From the NCBI GenBank assembly GCA_019637855.1, contig JAHBUX010000001.1, positions 789,467 through 853,466 on the forward strand: 64,000 bases of DNA, given 5' to 3'. The translations under genes were made by a program, and so were the position numbers. This stretch comes from Bdellovibrionales bacterium (GTDB taxonomy: Bacteria > Bdellovibrionota > Bdellovibrionia > Bdellovibrionales > UBA1609). The notes under the pieces are model-generated. The model was not told the DNA's origin. It saw nothing but the letters and a program-made list of their open reading frames with translations, and made no database searches. Below are positions 48,828 to 58,209 of the stretch, in pieces (the stretch's first letter is position 1; the number at the start of each line of letters is the position of its first letter).

Positions 48828-50576
48828 GTGAGTGTGGACGATTTTGAGCTTGAGATAAAAAACGAATTTCTTTTGGAAGCGAAAGAGCTTCTGACCAATA
48901 CCGAACGTTGCTTTCTCAATTTAGAGAAGTCTGCGCACGATTCGGAGAACTTAGGTCAGCTGTTCCGTTTAGCTCACAACCTCAAGGGTTCCTCGGGAGC
49001 CGTCGGCTTTGCCGACCTAGCCGACTTCACGCACAAGCTCGAGTCATTGCTGCTGGAGCTGAAAGAAAAGCGAATTGCCGTCACCAAGGGCATCGTGGAC
49101 CTTTTGCTTCGTTGCAATGACTACCTGACGGCGACGATTGAAACTCTCTCGGCGGATGTCGCGGCCGAGTACAAAAATCCCTCATTATTAGATGAACTTG
49201 TGCGTGCGCTGACTAGTCCCCCTGGGGCGGAGAACACTGTGATGTCGGAAGGCCGCGGTGGCCTTGATGGGGGACAGTCAGCGAACTCACCGGAGCACGC
49301 TGAACCCGCACCGGCCATCACATTGGCGCCGGTGGCGCCCTCGGCTCCTCCTAAAAGCAAAGATGAAAACATTCGCGTCAGTCTTTCGCGTATCGAAAAG
49401 CTGCTGAACAACGTTGGCGAGCTCTCCATTCTCCAGGCTGTTATGGTCCAGCAGAGCATAGAGAATGGGTCCGCGATTTCGTCGCTGATGCGCGAAACCA
49501 TGAGCTCCATGTCCAAGATTATCAAAGAAACGCAGAACATCTCCATGGGTCTGCGCATGCTTCCCATCAAGCAGACTTTCCACAAGATGGAACGAATCGT
49601 GCGCGATACATCGCAAGCTTTGAGGAAAGAGGTGCAGCTGCACTTAAGCGGTGAAGAGACGGAGATTGATAAGACCGTTTTGGAACAGATCGCCGATCCT
49701 TTGGTTCACATTATCCGCAATGCCGTTGACCACGGTCTGGAAGATGCCCAAGGTCGCGAGGCTGCGGGTAAAGACGCCGTCGGCCAGGTCTATCTGTCTG
49801 CCTTTCATCGTGCCGGTCACGTGGTGATCGAAGTGCGCGACGACGGCAAAGGTCTGGATGCTGAAAAGCTGGTGGCCAAGGCCAAGTCCAAAGGGATCAT
49901 AGCCGCCGATGCTCAGCTTGAGCCGCAGCAGGCTTATCAGCTGATCTTCGCGCCCGGCTTTTCAACCAAAGAGGTCGTGACGGACGTCTCTGGCCGTGGG
50001 GTCGGAATGGACGTCGTGCGTACGAACATCGCGGCCTTGCAAGGCAGTGTGGAGATTGAAACCAACCTGGGTAAAGGCACCTGCTTTCGCATCTTCTTGC
50101 CTTTGACCCTGGCGATCATCGACTGCGTGGTTATTCGTATCGCCACTGAACGCTACGTGATTCCATTGGCTCAAGTCAGTGAATTCTTCCGTCCGCAAGA
50201 AAGCGATATCAACTTTGTCTACGGCCGTTCGGAGCTTCTCACATTAAGAGAAGAGCCGCTGCCGGCCTTCCGGCTTTCGGCTTTGGTGGGCCGCGAAGCT
50301 CCTGACGTGCCCGCTTGGGGTTTGACCGCTTTGATTATTCGCGACACCGCCGGCCGCGCCTTTGCGGTTTTAGTCGATCAAATCGTGGCGCAACAGCAAG
50401 TGGTGATCAAACCGTTGGGCAATGAAATTCGCGGGAAAGCCGGAGTGATGGGCTCGGCGATTTTAGGCGATGGCAAACCTGCATTGATTTTAGATCTGTT
50501 TGAGTTGAGCAAAGCTGCGGCCGGACAGACATCGAGTTTAAAAACAAAAATGCAACCGAAAATGGAGGCCGTATGA
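48828..50576 (+). CDS. cheA: Chemotaxis histidine kinase CheA, lacking P2
   Basis: Start uncertain: GTG 48828 begins just before the HPt domain but has a poor ribosome binding site; an in-frame GTG at 48726 has none. Domains: HPt with the phosphorylated His in LAHNLKGSSG; no CheY-binding P2, only an Ala/Pro linker; P3 dimer helices from RVSLSRIEKLLNNVGELS; the kinase core with HIIRNAVDHGLED, RDDGKGLD and SGRGVGMD; and a C-terminal CheW-like domain. It heads a nine-gene operon with cheW, a receptor, cheR, cheD-cheB, two outer-membrane genes, cheX and cheY. Confidence 0.94.
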   Translation: MSVDDFELEIKNEFLLEAKELLTNTERCFLNLEKSAHDSENLGQLFRLAHNLKGSSGAVGFADLADFTHKLESLLLELKEKRIAVTKGIVDLLLRCNDYLTATIETLSADVAAEYKNPSLLDELVRALTSPPGAENTVMSEGRGGLDGGQSANSPEHAEPAPAITLAPVAPSAPPKSKDENIRVSLSRIEKLLNNVGELSILQAVMVQQSIENGSAISSLMRETMSSMSKIIKETQNISMGLRMLPIKQTFHKMERIVRDTSQALRKEVQLHLSGEETEIDKTVLEQIADPLVHIIRNAVDHGLEDAQGREAAGKDAVGQVYLSAFHRAGHVVIEVRDDGKGLDAEKLVAKAKSKGIIAADAQLEPQQAYQLIFAPGFSTKEVVTDVSGRGVGMDVVRTNIAALQGSVEIETNLGKGTCFRIFLPLTLAIIDCVVIRIATERYVIPLAQVSEFFRPQESDINFVYGRSELLTLREEPLPAFRLSALVGREAPDVPAWGLTALIIRDTAGRAFAVLVDQIVAQQQVVIKPLGNEIRGKAGVMGSAILGDGKPALILDLFELSKAAAGQTSSLKTKMQPKMEAV

Positions 50577-51091
50577 GTCAAGAGGAAAACAAGAAGCCCG
50601 CCAAAGCACGGCAGGCCGATACCAGTGAGCGCTATCTCGCGTTTTTGCTGGGCAAAGAGCAGTATGCGATCCCGCTTCTGCAAGTCAAAGAGGTGATCGA
50701 AATGAGCGAACCGACGCCCATTCCGCAAAGCCCCTCTTACTTCAAAGGCATCATCAATCTGCGTGGGCAGGTGATTTCGGTTTTGGATCTACGCTCAAAA
50801 CTGCAGCTGACCAAAATTGAAAACGGTCCCAAGACAGCCATCATCATCTTGGATCTTGAGCCGTCGTTGTGCTTGGGCGTGATCGTCGATCGCATCAACA
50901 GCGTTTTGGCGTTCCACTCTGAAGATGTCAGTCCGGCCCCCGACACGTTGTCGTCGAAGGACCAGTACCTGACCGGCGTCGCTCGCCGTGACAACCGTAT
51001 GACCTTGATTCTGGATATCCGCGCTTCGCTGAGCATCCAAGACATCACGGCCGTTAAAAACAACAATCAAAAACAACAAGCCGCCGCTTAA
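50573..51091 (+). CDS. cheW: Chemotaxis coupling protein CheW
   Basis: The 172-residue protein couples the receptor to CheA. The CheW beta fold is seen in YLAFLLGKEQYAIPLLQVKEV, IPQSPSYFKGIINLRGQVISV and LGVIVDRINSVL. A hydrophilic Lys/Ala N-terminal tail and a Gln-rich end extend it slightly. The ATG overlaps the cheA stop by 4 nt. Confidence 0.96.
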   Translation: MSQEENKKPAKARQADTSERYLAFLLGKEQYAIPLLQVKEVIEMSEPTPIPQSPSYFKGIINLRGQVISVLDLRSKLQLTKIENGPKTAIIILDLEPSLCLGVIVDRINSVLAFHSEDVSPAPDTLSSKDQYLTGVARRDNRMTLILDIRASLSIQDITAVKNNNQKQQAAA

Positions 51092-51121
51092 ATTTTTACA
51101 AACAGAAAAGGAAACACACAC

Positions 51122-52804
51122 ATGAACAGCTGGAGTCTTAACAAAAAAATCTGGGCCATCATCGGCATTTTATCGGTGGCCTTTGTATTCTCGACTTATT
51201 TCGGCCTGAAAAGTTTAATGAATACTCGCGATGATTTAAACGAAGTGACGGGTAAGCTCGTCGACCGCGATCAAGCCACTAGCACTATCCGTGACCTGCA
51301 GCGCCGTGTGACTAACTTGACCGCTGAAGTTCTGCTTTACAGTCGTCCCGAACAGATCGCCCCGAACACTAAAGAGTATGAAGAGGTTTTAGTCGAATGG
51401 GAAAAGGAAGTTCAAAACTATGAACTTATCGCCAGTGACAAAGGTAAGGAGCTTGTAGCTCTCTACCGCAACCTTTTCAAAGAGTACTTGGTTGAAATTA
51501 AGAAGGCTCGTGAGCTTGTCAATGCTGGGAAAAATCCAGAGGCGATCGCCGTTTACATTAAGCTGAGAGAAGAGCGTTTGGCGGGTTTGCGTGCACCGTT
51601 GAACGATATGAACGCTTTGACTGAAAAAGCTTTGGCCGAAAAGACCGAGCTAGCCAACAGCGAAGTGCAAAAATCTATCACCATCAGCTCAATTATCGCC
51701 TTGGCCTCGATCTTGGGTTCGATTTTGATTGCTTTCTTTGTCCTGCGCGCAGTTTCTGCAGCTATCGCACAAGTGATCAGCACGATCTCAGACAGCTCCG
51801 TACAAGTGAGTGCAGCTTCGTCGCAGATTGCCTCCTCCTCGGAACAGCTGTCGCAATCGGCTACCGAACAGGCGGCTTCTCTGGAAGAGACCGCTGCTTC
51901 TGTTGAAGAAATGAACTCTATGGTATCGAAGAACTCTGAGAACGCCAATTCGGCTGCCGCCACTTCGGGCAAGTCACAAGAGGCCGTAAACCAAGGTAAA
52001 GAAGTTATCCAGAAGATGATCGCGTCGATGGAAGCCATCAATCGCAGCAGCGAGGGCATGGTTGAAACCGTAAAAGTGATCGAGCAGATCGATAAGAAGA
52101 CCAAAGTGATCAATGAGATCGTGAACAAGACTGAGCTCTTGTCCTTCAACGCCTCTGTAGAAGCGGCTCGGGCCGGCGAACACGGTAAAGGTTTTGCTGT
52201 TGTGGCTGAAGAGGTTGGTAACTTGGCCCGCATGAGCGGTGCTGCCGCCGAAGAGATCGCTTCGTTGCTTGAAGAGAGCATAAACAAAGTGAATCAGATG
52301 GTGGCCGAGACCAAGAAAAATGTCGACACCGGCGCCCAAGTGACGCGCGAGTGCGGTGAAGTCTTCGAAGAGGTTGTACAGAACGTGGCCAGCGTTTCGG
52401 GAATGGCGACAGAGATCGCATCTGCTAGCCAGGAACAATCGCGCGGTATCACTGAGATCACCAAGGCGATGAGCCAGTTGGATCAAATGACTCAGCAAAA
52501 TGCGGCCACTTCAGAAGAGTGTGCCTCTGCCGCTGAAGAGCTTTCTGCTCAGGCCGAGTCTTTGAAAAACGCCATTGGCGTGTTGGTTGTTACTGTGAAC
52601 GGAGGCAGCGCCGCTGATAGCGCCGTTATGGCCACGACTCCGGTAAAAACTGCTTCGAAGAAGGCGGCTCCCGCTAAGGCGCAAGCCAATGTTGTCCATT
52701 TGAAGGCTCCGAAAGCCAATGCCGCTCCGGCTAACGGAGCAGGCAAGAAGGCAGCTGGCGGTGATGTGCCTCACTATGACAGCAATGGTTTCCAAGACGT
52801 TTAA
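51122..52804 (+). CDS. Methyl-accepting chemotaxis protein without a clear HAMP domain
   Basis: The 560-residue receptor has TM1 (about 8-28), a periplasmic helical domain of about 145 residues of the four-helix-bundle kind, TM2 (about 180-205) and a signalling coiled coil with the conserved tip (NASVEAARAGEHGKGFAVVAEEVGNLA is split across about 340-370). The run from TM2 into the coil is short and no HAMP of about 50 residues can be seen. The last 60 residues are Ala/Lys/Pro-rich and carry no CheR-docking pentapeptide. The ligand is unknown. Confidence 0.93.
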   Translation: MNSWSLNKKIWAIIGILSVAFVFSTYFGLKSLMNTRDDLNEVTGKLVDRDQATSTIRDLQRRVTNLTAEVLLYSRPEQIAPNTKEYEEVLVEWEKEVQNYELIASDKGKELVALYRNLFKEYLVEIKKARELVNAGKNPEAIAVYIKLREERLAGLRAPLNDMNALTEKALAEKTELANSEVQKSITISSIIALASILGSILIAFFVLRAVSAAIAQVISTISDSSVQVSAASSQIASSSEQLSQSATEQAASLEETAASVEEMNSMVSKNSENANSAAATSGKSQEAVNQGKEVIQKMIASMEAINRSSEGMVETVKVIEQIDKKTKVINEIVNKTELLSFNASVEAARAGEHGKGFAVVAEEVGNLARMSGAAAEEIASLLEESINKVNQMVAETKKNVDTGAQVTRECGEVFEEVVQNVASVSGMATEIASASQEQSRGITEITKAMSQLDQMTQQNAATSEECASAAEELSAQAESLKNAIGVLVVTVNGGSAADSAVMATTPVKTASKKAAPAKAQANVVHLKAPKANAAPANGAGKKAAGGDVPHYDSNGFQDV

Positions 52805-52846
52805 TCCTCCTCAGTAGAACGTAAGCAAAGCAAGGAAGGCGATATT

Positions 52847-53704
52847 ATGACGGCAGCTCAAGCCCAAGCATGGGGTGGTAAAACCACCCCCGATCTCGAA
52901 GAAGACGATCTGCGCTACTTTTGTCAAATCATTGAAGAGCGGGCGGGTATTGTTTTGAAACCCGCCAAACATGATTTGGTAAAAACGCGTTTAAGATCAC
53001 GAGTCACCGCCAATGGTTTGTCGAGCTACGGGGACTATCGCCAACACCTTCAGAGTCTAGCCAAGAACGACCCTGAGTGGCAGATTTTCACGAATCTGCT
53101 GACCACCAATAAAACCGATTTTTTCCGTGAGCCAAAGCATTTCGAGTACCTAGTCCACGACATTTTACCGGCCTGGCTGAAGACCTCTCAGAAGACATTC
53201 AAAGTTTGGTCTGCCGCTTCTTCGACGGGTGAAGAGGCTTACACACTGGCAATGGTGTTAGGTCGTTACTTACCCAAGGACCGCGATTTCAAAATTCTGG
53301 CGACAGATATTGATACGAGTGTTGTGGAAGCTGCGCAAAATGCGGTGTATTCCATTTCCAAACGGTCCGAGATACCGACTGAATATCAACAGTCGTGCAT
53401 CGACATCGGAAAAGGTGAAGCGCGCGGTTGGTTTCGTATTAAACCGCATCTCAAGGAAAAAACCGTTTTCAAAACACATAATCTGATTGAGCGGACGGCT
53501 CCCGACGAAGGCATATTCGATCTCGTTTTATGCCGTAACGTCTTGATCTATTTTGGCGCCGACAATATCGACTTTGTGCAAAAGAAGATTTATTCGACGG
53601 TTAAGCCAGGTGGGCATTTTTTTATCGGTCACTCGGAATCGCTACAGGGTTTGAAGCACAATTGGAAACCTGTGGGGCCCTCTATATTTCGGAAGGGCTC
53701 TTAA
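52847..53704 (+). CDS. cheR: Chemotaxis methyltransferase CheR
   Basis: Methylates receptor glutamates with SAM. The 285 residues show the N-terminal helical domain, LTTNKTDFFRE, the SAM-binding AASSTGEEAYTLAM, ILATDIDTSVV and LCRNVLIYF. The gene ends at TAA directly against the GTG of the cheD-cheB fusion. Confidence 0.97.
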   Translation: MTAAQAQAWGGKTTPDLEEDDLRYFCQIIEERAGIVLKPAKHDLVKTRLRSRVTANGLSSYGDYRQHLQSLAKNDPEWQIFTNLLTTNKTDFFREPKHFEYLVHDILPAWLKTSQKTFKVWSAASSTGEEAYTLAMVLGRYLPKDRDFKILATDIDTSVVEAAQNAVYSISKRSEIPTEYQQSCIDIGKGEARGWFRIKPHLKEKTVFKTHNLIERTAPDEGIFDLVLCRNVLIYFGADNIDFVQKKIYSTVKPGGHFFIGHSESLQGLKHNWKPVGPSIFRKGS

Positions 53705-55255
53705 GTGAAGGGCCAAGTGCCTACTCTGCATTTGAATATTGGCGAGTTGATCGTCAGTCCCACGCCAGCTGTGATTTCTACTGTGCTTGGTTCCTGTGTT
53801 TCCGTATGCCTGTTCTCCACGCGCCGGGGAGTGGGCGGGATGATTCATTATGCCCACCCTGAGATTTTAACCACCTACGGGCAAGAACGAGATTTTCGCT
53901 ACGGTGAAATCGCCATTCCTTCTTTGATCTGCGAGATGCAGAATCTGACGAGCGATGATCCGTCAACTTTTCAAGCCAAAATTGTCGGCGGGGCCTCGGA
54001 AATTGATGGTGGCAAAAAATCCTTCGATATCGGCGAAGAGAATATCAAAGTCGCGCGCGAGATCCTGCGACAGTATAACATTCCCATAGTCGGGGAGTCC
54101 GTGGGTGGACCACGGGGGCGCAAAGTCTTGTTTCATACTGCCGGCGGTCGTCTGCAAGTGGCCCAGATTATTCCCTCGGCCGCTCCCATCGCCGTCCCCA
54201 GCATCGTCTCCTCCAAATCACCTGCCAAGCGTAAAGTGCTGGTGGTCGACGACTCAAAAACGATTCGCGATCTTTTAAAACGCATTCTTTCGGTTGATCC
54301 GGATTTGGAAATCATAGGTTTTGCCGCTGACGCATTCGAAGCAGCGGAACTGGTGAAGAAACAAAAGCCTGATGTTATTACTCTCGATATCCATATGCCC
54401 GGTATGACGGGTGTTGAGTGGCTTGAAAAGCTACTGCCTAAAAACCCAATCCCGGTTGTAATGATCTCATCGTTGCAGCTGCAAGAGGGTAACGAAGTAT
54501 TTCGCGCTCTTGAACTCGGTGCCGTCGATTACATTCAGAAACCTTCTCTCTCCCAGCTGGCGGATGTGGGGCCGCTGATACGAGAAAAGGTAAAAGAGGC
54601 CTCACGCGCCAAGGTGATTCGTCACGGTCATGTGGCGCTGGGCTCAACCATGGCAGCGGCGGGCGCTCTGGACTTTAAGAAGATTCTGGCCATTGGCGCC
54701 TCAACCGGCGGGACTGAAGCTCTAAAAAGCGTGATGTGCGCTTTGCCAGAGAAGATTCCGCCGACGGTGATCGTTCAACATATTCCTCCGGTATTTTCCA
54801 AGGCCTTCGCCGATCGTTTGAATTCGCTTTGCCCATTTGAAGTCAAAGAGGCCGAAGACGGTGATGAGGTCCGGCCCTCACGCGTGCTGATTGCTCCCGG
54901 CGGATTGCAAATGAAGCTTCAGCGCACCACTAAGGGTCTTTGCGTTCGCATTACCGATGATCCGCCGATGAGCCGTCATAAGCCGTCTGTGGACTATCTC
55001 TTTCAGTCTGTTGCGGCCGAAATGGGCAAGAACTCTGTGGGAGTGATTCTTACCGGTATGGGCGCCGACGGAGCCAAAGGTTTGCTACAGATGCGTCAAC
55101 AAGGCGCGCACACGATCGGTCAGGATGAAGAGAGCTGCGTGGTGTACGGCATGCCGCGTGCCGCTTACGAGATGGGTGCTGTTGAAAAAGTCGCTTCTTT
55201 GACCAATGTGCCTCGCGAGATCCTAAATCTCTTTGCGCAAAAGAAGGCTGCATGA
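53705..55255 (+). CDS. cheB: CheD-CheB fusion: receptor deamidase plus methylesterase
   Basis: A 516-residue protein joining two adaptation enzymes. Residues 1-155 are a CheD domain with the catalytic Cys31 (VLGSCVSVCLF), His48 (GGMIHYAHP) and Thr26. After a linker comes a receiver (about 177-300: VLVVDDSKTIR, TLDIHMPGMTG, YIQKPS) and the CheB methylesterase (about 320-515: IGASTGGTEAL, VVQHIPP, GMGADGAKGL). The GTG start abuts the cheR stop with GGAAGGG before it. It would deamidate, demethylate and answer to CheA. The next gene overlaps by 4 nt. Confidence 0.94.
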   Translation: MKGQVPTLHLNIGELIVSPTPAVISTVLGSCVSVCLFSTRRGVGGMIHYAHPEILTTYGQERDFRYGEIAIPSLICEMQNLTSDDPSTFQAKIVGGASEIDGGKKSFDIGEENIKVAREILRQYNIPIVGESVGGPRGRKVLFHTAGGRLQVAQIIPSAAPIAVPSIVSSKSPAKRKVLVVDDSKTIRDLLKRILSVDPDLEIIGFAADAFEAAELVKKQKPDVITLDIHMPGMTGVEWLEKLLPKNPIPVVMISSLQLQEGNEVFRALELGAVDYIQKPSLSQLADVGPLIREKVKEASRAKVIRHGHVALGSTMAAAGALDFKKILAIGASTGGTEALKSVMCALPEKIPPTVIVQHIPPVFSKAFADRLNSLCPFEVKEAEDGDEVRPSRVLIAPGGLQMKLQRTTKGLCVRITDDPPMSRHKPSVDYLFQSVAAEMGKNSVGVILTGMGADGAKGLLQMRQQGAHTIGQDEESCVVYGMPRAAYEMGAVEKVASLTNVPREILNLFAQKKAA

Positions 55256-56010
55256 ATTTACTACTTTTATTCTGCGCTTTGCTTTTCCCTCTCGTTGCCG
55301 AAGCAGGCCGTGGCTTTGCCAGCGATCGGCCCGGGGTGACGGATGACCCGCACACCCAGGCGGATAGCGAATATCGTGTGGAGATCGGCGCTTACACTTT
55401 GAATATCGAAAGAAAAGCCGGTGAAACAGTAAGAACAGAGACCTTTGCCTCGACGGCGTTGGTGCGTGGCGTGGGTTCTCGCTCGGAAGTGCAGATCGGT
55501 TTCGATGGACTTTCGACGATCACGACTAAGAGTGAGAGCGACGACACGCGCATCAATAAGAGCGGTGGCTTTCAGCTGCGCTACAAATACAACTTGTTGG
55601 GCAATGAGGACGGCGATGTCGCGGTTGCAGTTATTCCGATCGTTGCTCATACGGGTGAGATTGGCGACAACCTGTGGGCTGGTGGTTTTAACGTACCGGT
55701 CACCGTAGTTCTTTCTGCGCACTGGACCCTATGGGTCATGCCGGGTTGGTTCGGTGTAGACACAGCACCGGGACTGAATAGCACCTATTTTGTGGGAGCC
55801 GCTTTGGGCTACGAATTCAGTGAATCCTTCGGAGCCTTCGTGCAAAGCCGAACGACTCTCGATGACTATAGCTATTCGCACTCGATGCAAGGTGCGGGCA
55901 TTGTGTACATGCTCACGCCGGGGACACAGCTCGATTTAAGTTTGGACTATAGCAAAAACGGCAACCATGAAGATTTCAGAATCGTGAGCGGACTCACCCT
56001 AGAGTTCTAG
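55252..56010 (+). CDS. Outer-membrane barrel protein within the che operon (MetA-pathway-like)
   Basis: The 252-residue protein has a signal peptide (MNLLLLFCALLFPLVAEA), then FASDRPGVTDDPHTQADSEYRVEIG and alternating strands ending in LTLEF, a terminal aromatic residue as in outer-membrane barrels. The N-terminal RPG-x-x-D phrase is seen in the Phenol_MetA_deg transporter-like family. It overlaps cheD-cheB by 4 nt (ATGA), so it is translated with the chemotaxis genes, which is uncommon. Confidence 0.75.
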   Translation: MNLLLLFCALLFPLVAEAGRGFASDRPGVTDDPHTQADSEYRVEIGAYTLNIERKAGETVRTETFASTALVRGVGSRSEVQIGFDGLSTITTKSESDDTRINKSGGFQLRYKYNLLGNEDGDVAVAVIPIVAHTGEIGDNLWAGGFNVPVTVVLSAHWTLWVMPGWFGVDTAPGLNSTYFVGAALGYEFSESFGAFVQSRTTLDDYSYSHSMQGAGIVYMLTPGTQLDLSLDYSKNGNHEDFRIVSGLTLEF

Positions 56011-56029
56011 ACGATAGGAGAGCGGACGT

Positions 56030-57340
56030 ATGTGGACTCGTAAAATGAATGCAATAGTGGCCGTATCGGTCATGCTTTTTAACGGTGCGACAGCGCTGGC
56101 GCAAGAGACACAAACCACAGTCGAGAGTCCGTGGAAGACGGGCCTCAACGCTCGCTTCCGCTGGGAGAACTCGGATCAGTATAACCTGATCGACCATAAA
56201 CAGTTTTCTTCCATCCGCGTTCGTCCGAATGTGACGTTTACGGGAATTGAAAAGCTCAAAGTCTTTCTTGAACCACAGTTCAATAAAACTCTGGGCGCGC
56301 AGGCCTACGTTCCCACGGGCACGGCCGCCAATACACCCACCGACACTTCAGGCAATACCAGCTATGCTGGATCGCTGGACACTCTGTACATGCGCAACGC
56401 TTATATGGATCTTAGTCTCTCCAAAGAGCTGTCGTTGATCGTCGGCCGCCAGGCTTTAGCATACGGTGATCAGTATATACTGGGTTTGAGTGATTGGGGC
56501 GTTTACGGTCGGTCCTTTGATGCTCTTCGTATGAAATATGCGACGGAAACGGTGAGCATCGATCTTTTCCAAGCCAAGATTGTCGAAGACACTATGCCGA
56601 CGGCAAGCAAAGACGGAGATAAGGATCTCTATGGTTTGTACGCCTCATTCGCACCGTCGCAGGTTTTGAAAACAGTCGACGTCTATGGATTTTATATGCA
56701 AGACAAGCAGGCGGATACGGTTGCGCCGGCGGACGTAACACGTCCTTGGCACTTCGGTGTTTATGGCGCACGTTTTGTCACCGATTTCGGTGCTTGGGCG
56801 TGGAAGCTCGAGGCGGCTAAAAATTTCGGTTCAGAAAACTCCAGTTACATGGGGCGCGATGAGAAAAATGATATGATCGATACGCGCGTCGATTATCGCT
56901 TCGGTGAAGTCTACAAACAAAAACTTGGTTTGCAGATGTTTCGTTCTGGCGAAAACTGGCGCGATCTTTTTCCTACGACCTTCGAAGCCTTTGGTCGAAC
57001 GGATGTGCTTGGTCGCCGTAATGTGACGGGTGCGGGTTTACGTTGGAATGCGCAGTGGTCAGAGCGTTGGTCCACAGATGTCGATGTCTATTATTTCCAA
57101 AAGACCGGAGCGGACACCACAGTGTTTCAGCCCGACAGCAAAACTGCTGTGGGATCGGCCACGCAGAAGAGCCGCGATGTGGGTAGCGAAGTCGACCTGA
57201 ACGTGAAGCACATGATGAACAAAAACCTGACTCTGGGCGGAGGCTTTAACTTCTTTCGCCTGGGCTCTCATTTAAAAGAATCGGCCGGCCGCGACAGAAA
57301 CCCGACGTACGGGTACTTCATGATCGAAGCCAAGTACTAG
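56030..57340 (+). CDS. Alginate-export-type outer-membrane porin in the che operon
   Basis: The 436-residue protein has a signal peptide (MNAIVAVSVMLFNGATALA after a short lead) and strand patterns of the Alginate_exp domain: GLNARFRWENSDQYN, LSLIVGRQALAYGDQYILG, FDALRMKY. It ends with aromatic strand YGYFMIEAKY. Such 16-18 strand porins move acidic polysaccharides or small solutes across the outer membrane. The spacing is 19 nt from the preceding barrel and 8 nt to the cheX gene, so it belongs to the operon. Confidence 0.8.
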   Translation: MWTRKMNAIVAVSVMLFNGATALAQETQTTVESPWKTGLNARFRWENSDQYNLIDHKQFSSIRVRPNVTFTGIEKLKVFLEPQFNKTLGAQAYVPTGTAANTPTDTSGNTSYAGSLDTLYMRNAYMDLSLSKELSLIVGRQALAYGDQYILGLSDWGVYGRSFDALRMKYATETVSIDLFQAKIVEDTMPTASKDGDKDLYGLYASFAPSQVLKTVDVYGFYMQDKQADTVAPADVTRPWHFGVYGARFVTDFGAWAWKLEAAKNFGSENSSYMGRDEKNDMIDTRVDYRFGEVYKQKLGLQMFRSGENWRDLFPTTFEAFGRTDVLGRRNVTGAGLRWNAQWSERWSTDVDVYYFQKTGADTTVFQPDSKTAVGSATQKSRDVGSEVDLNVKHMMNKNLTLGGGFNFFRLGSHLKESAGRDRNPTYGYFMIEAKY

Positions 57341-57348
57341 GAGCATTT

Positions 57349-58194
57349 ATGTCGTTCGAGAAAAAAATCGATGGCCGCATGATGGTCTTTCAGCTGAAAG
57401 ACGAATTGACGGATACGTTGGCGGCCAGCGCTTGTGCGCAAGCGCAAGAGGAGCTGGATAAAAACACGCAGCTCGAGCACATCGTATTCGACTTAGGTGA
57501 AAACGGCATCAGTTATCACGCCTTTCGCCATCTCTGCCCGCTCGGCTTGGCTATGCGCAAAGCAAAAAAACAGATGTTTGCGCTGACCACCGATATGGCC
57601 ACTCATCGCATGATTCGTTCGGAGGGCATGGACAAAACCATTAAACCGATACAAATGCTGAGCGAAGTGAATCCTCCGGCCGAGACTCCGGCGGCGGGGC
57701 AAGCCGCACCGGCGCCGTCCAAACTGGATGTGAGTTTTATCAATCCGTTTGTAGAAGGCACGTTGCATGTCTTAAAAGTTCAGGCGCAAACAGAGGCTGC
57801 GGCAGAAAAACCGTTTATGAAAACTTCAGCCACTCCCAAAATGCATGTCGATATCGCTGGTATCTTGGGAATCACGAGCAAGACCTTCAACGGTGGTATC
57901 GCCATTTGTTTCACAGATAAAGTGTTTTTGGCCATCATGTCGAAGATGTTCGGCGAGGAGTACAAAGAGATCACCAAGGATCTCGAAGACGGCGCCGGCG
58001 AAATCCTCAATATGATTTTTGGTCATGCCAAAAAGATCTTGAATGAAAAGGGACATGCGTTTGACAAGGCGCTGCCCACGATCGTACGTGCACCGAATCT
58101 ATCGATCAATCACTCGTCGAAGAGTTCGTTGATTCTGCCCTTCAAGGCGGAGGCGGGTACGTTCTTTATGGAAATTAGCACAGAGAAATTTTAA
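57349..58194 (+). CDS. cheX: STAS-like/CheX fusion, putative CheY-P phosphatase
   Basis: The 281-residue protein has an N-terminal STAS-like half (about 1-105; IVFDLGENGISYHAFRHLCPLG) without the usual DSS motif, an Ala/Pro linker, and a CheX half (about 128-281) with the catalytic Glu218 and Asn221 in GAGEILNMIFGHAKKIL. CheX removes phosphate from CheY. The cheY gene follows 15 nt later, which fits. The STAS half may bind a partner. Confidence 0.82.
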   Translation: MSFEKKIDGRMMVFQLKDELTDTLAASACAQAQEELDKNTQLEHIVFDLGENGISYHAFRHLCPLGLAMRKAKKQMFALTTDMATHRMIRSEGMDKTIKPIQMLSEVNPPAETPAAGQAAPAPSKLDVSFINPFVEGTLHVLKVQAQTEAAAEKPFMKTSATPKMHVDIAGILGITSKTFNGGIAICFTDKVFLAIMSKMFGEEYKEITKDLEDGAGEILNMIFGHAKKILNEKGHAFDKALPTIVRAPNLSINHSSKSSLILPFKAEAGTFFMEISTEKF

Positions 58195-58209
58195 CCGGAG
58201 GTTTCCTAT

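Noticed and set aside
51553..52287. Long open frame antisense to the chemoreceptor
   Set aside because: Low-complexity Ala/Ser/Thr product caused by the repetitive coiled-coil coding strand.
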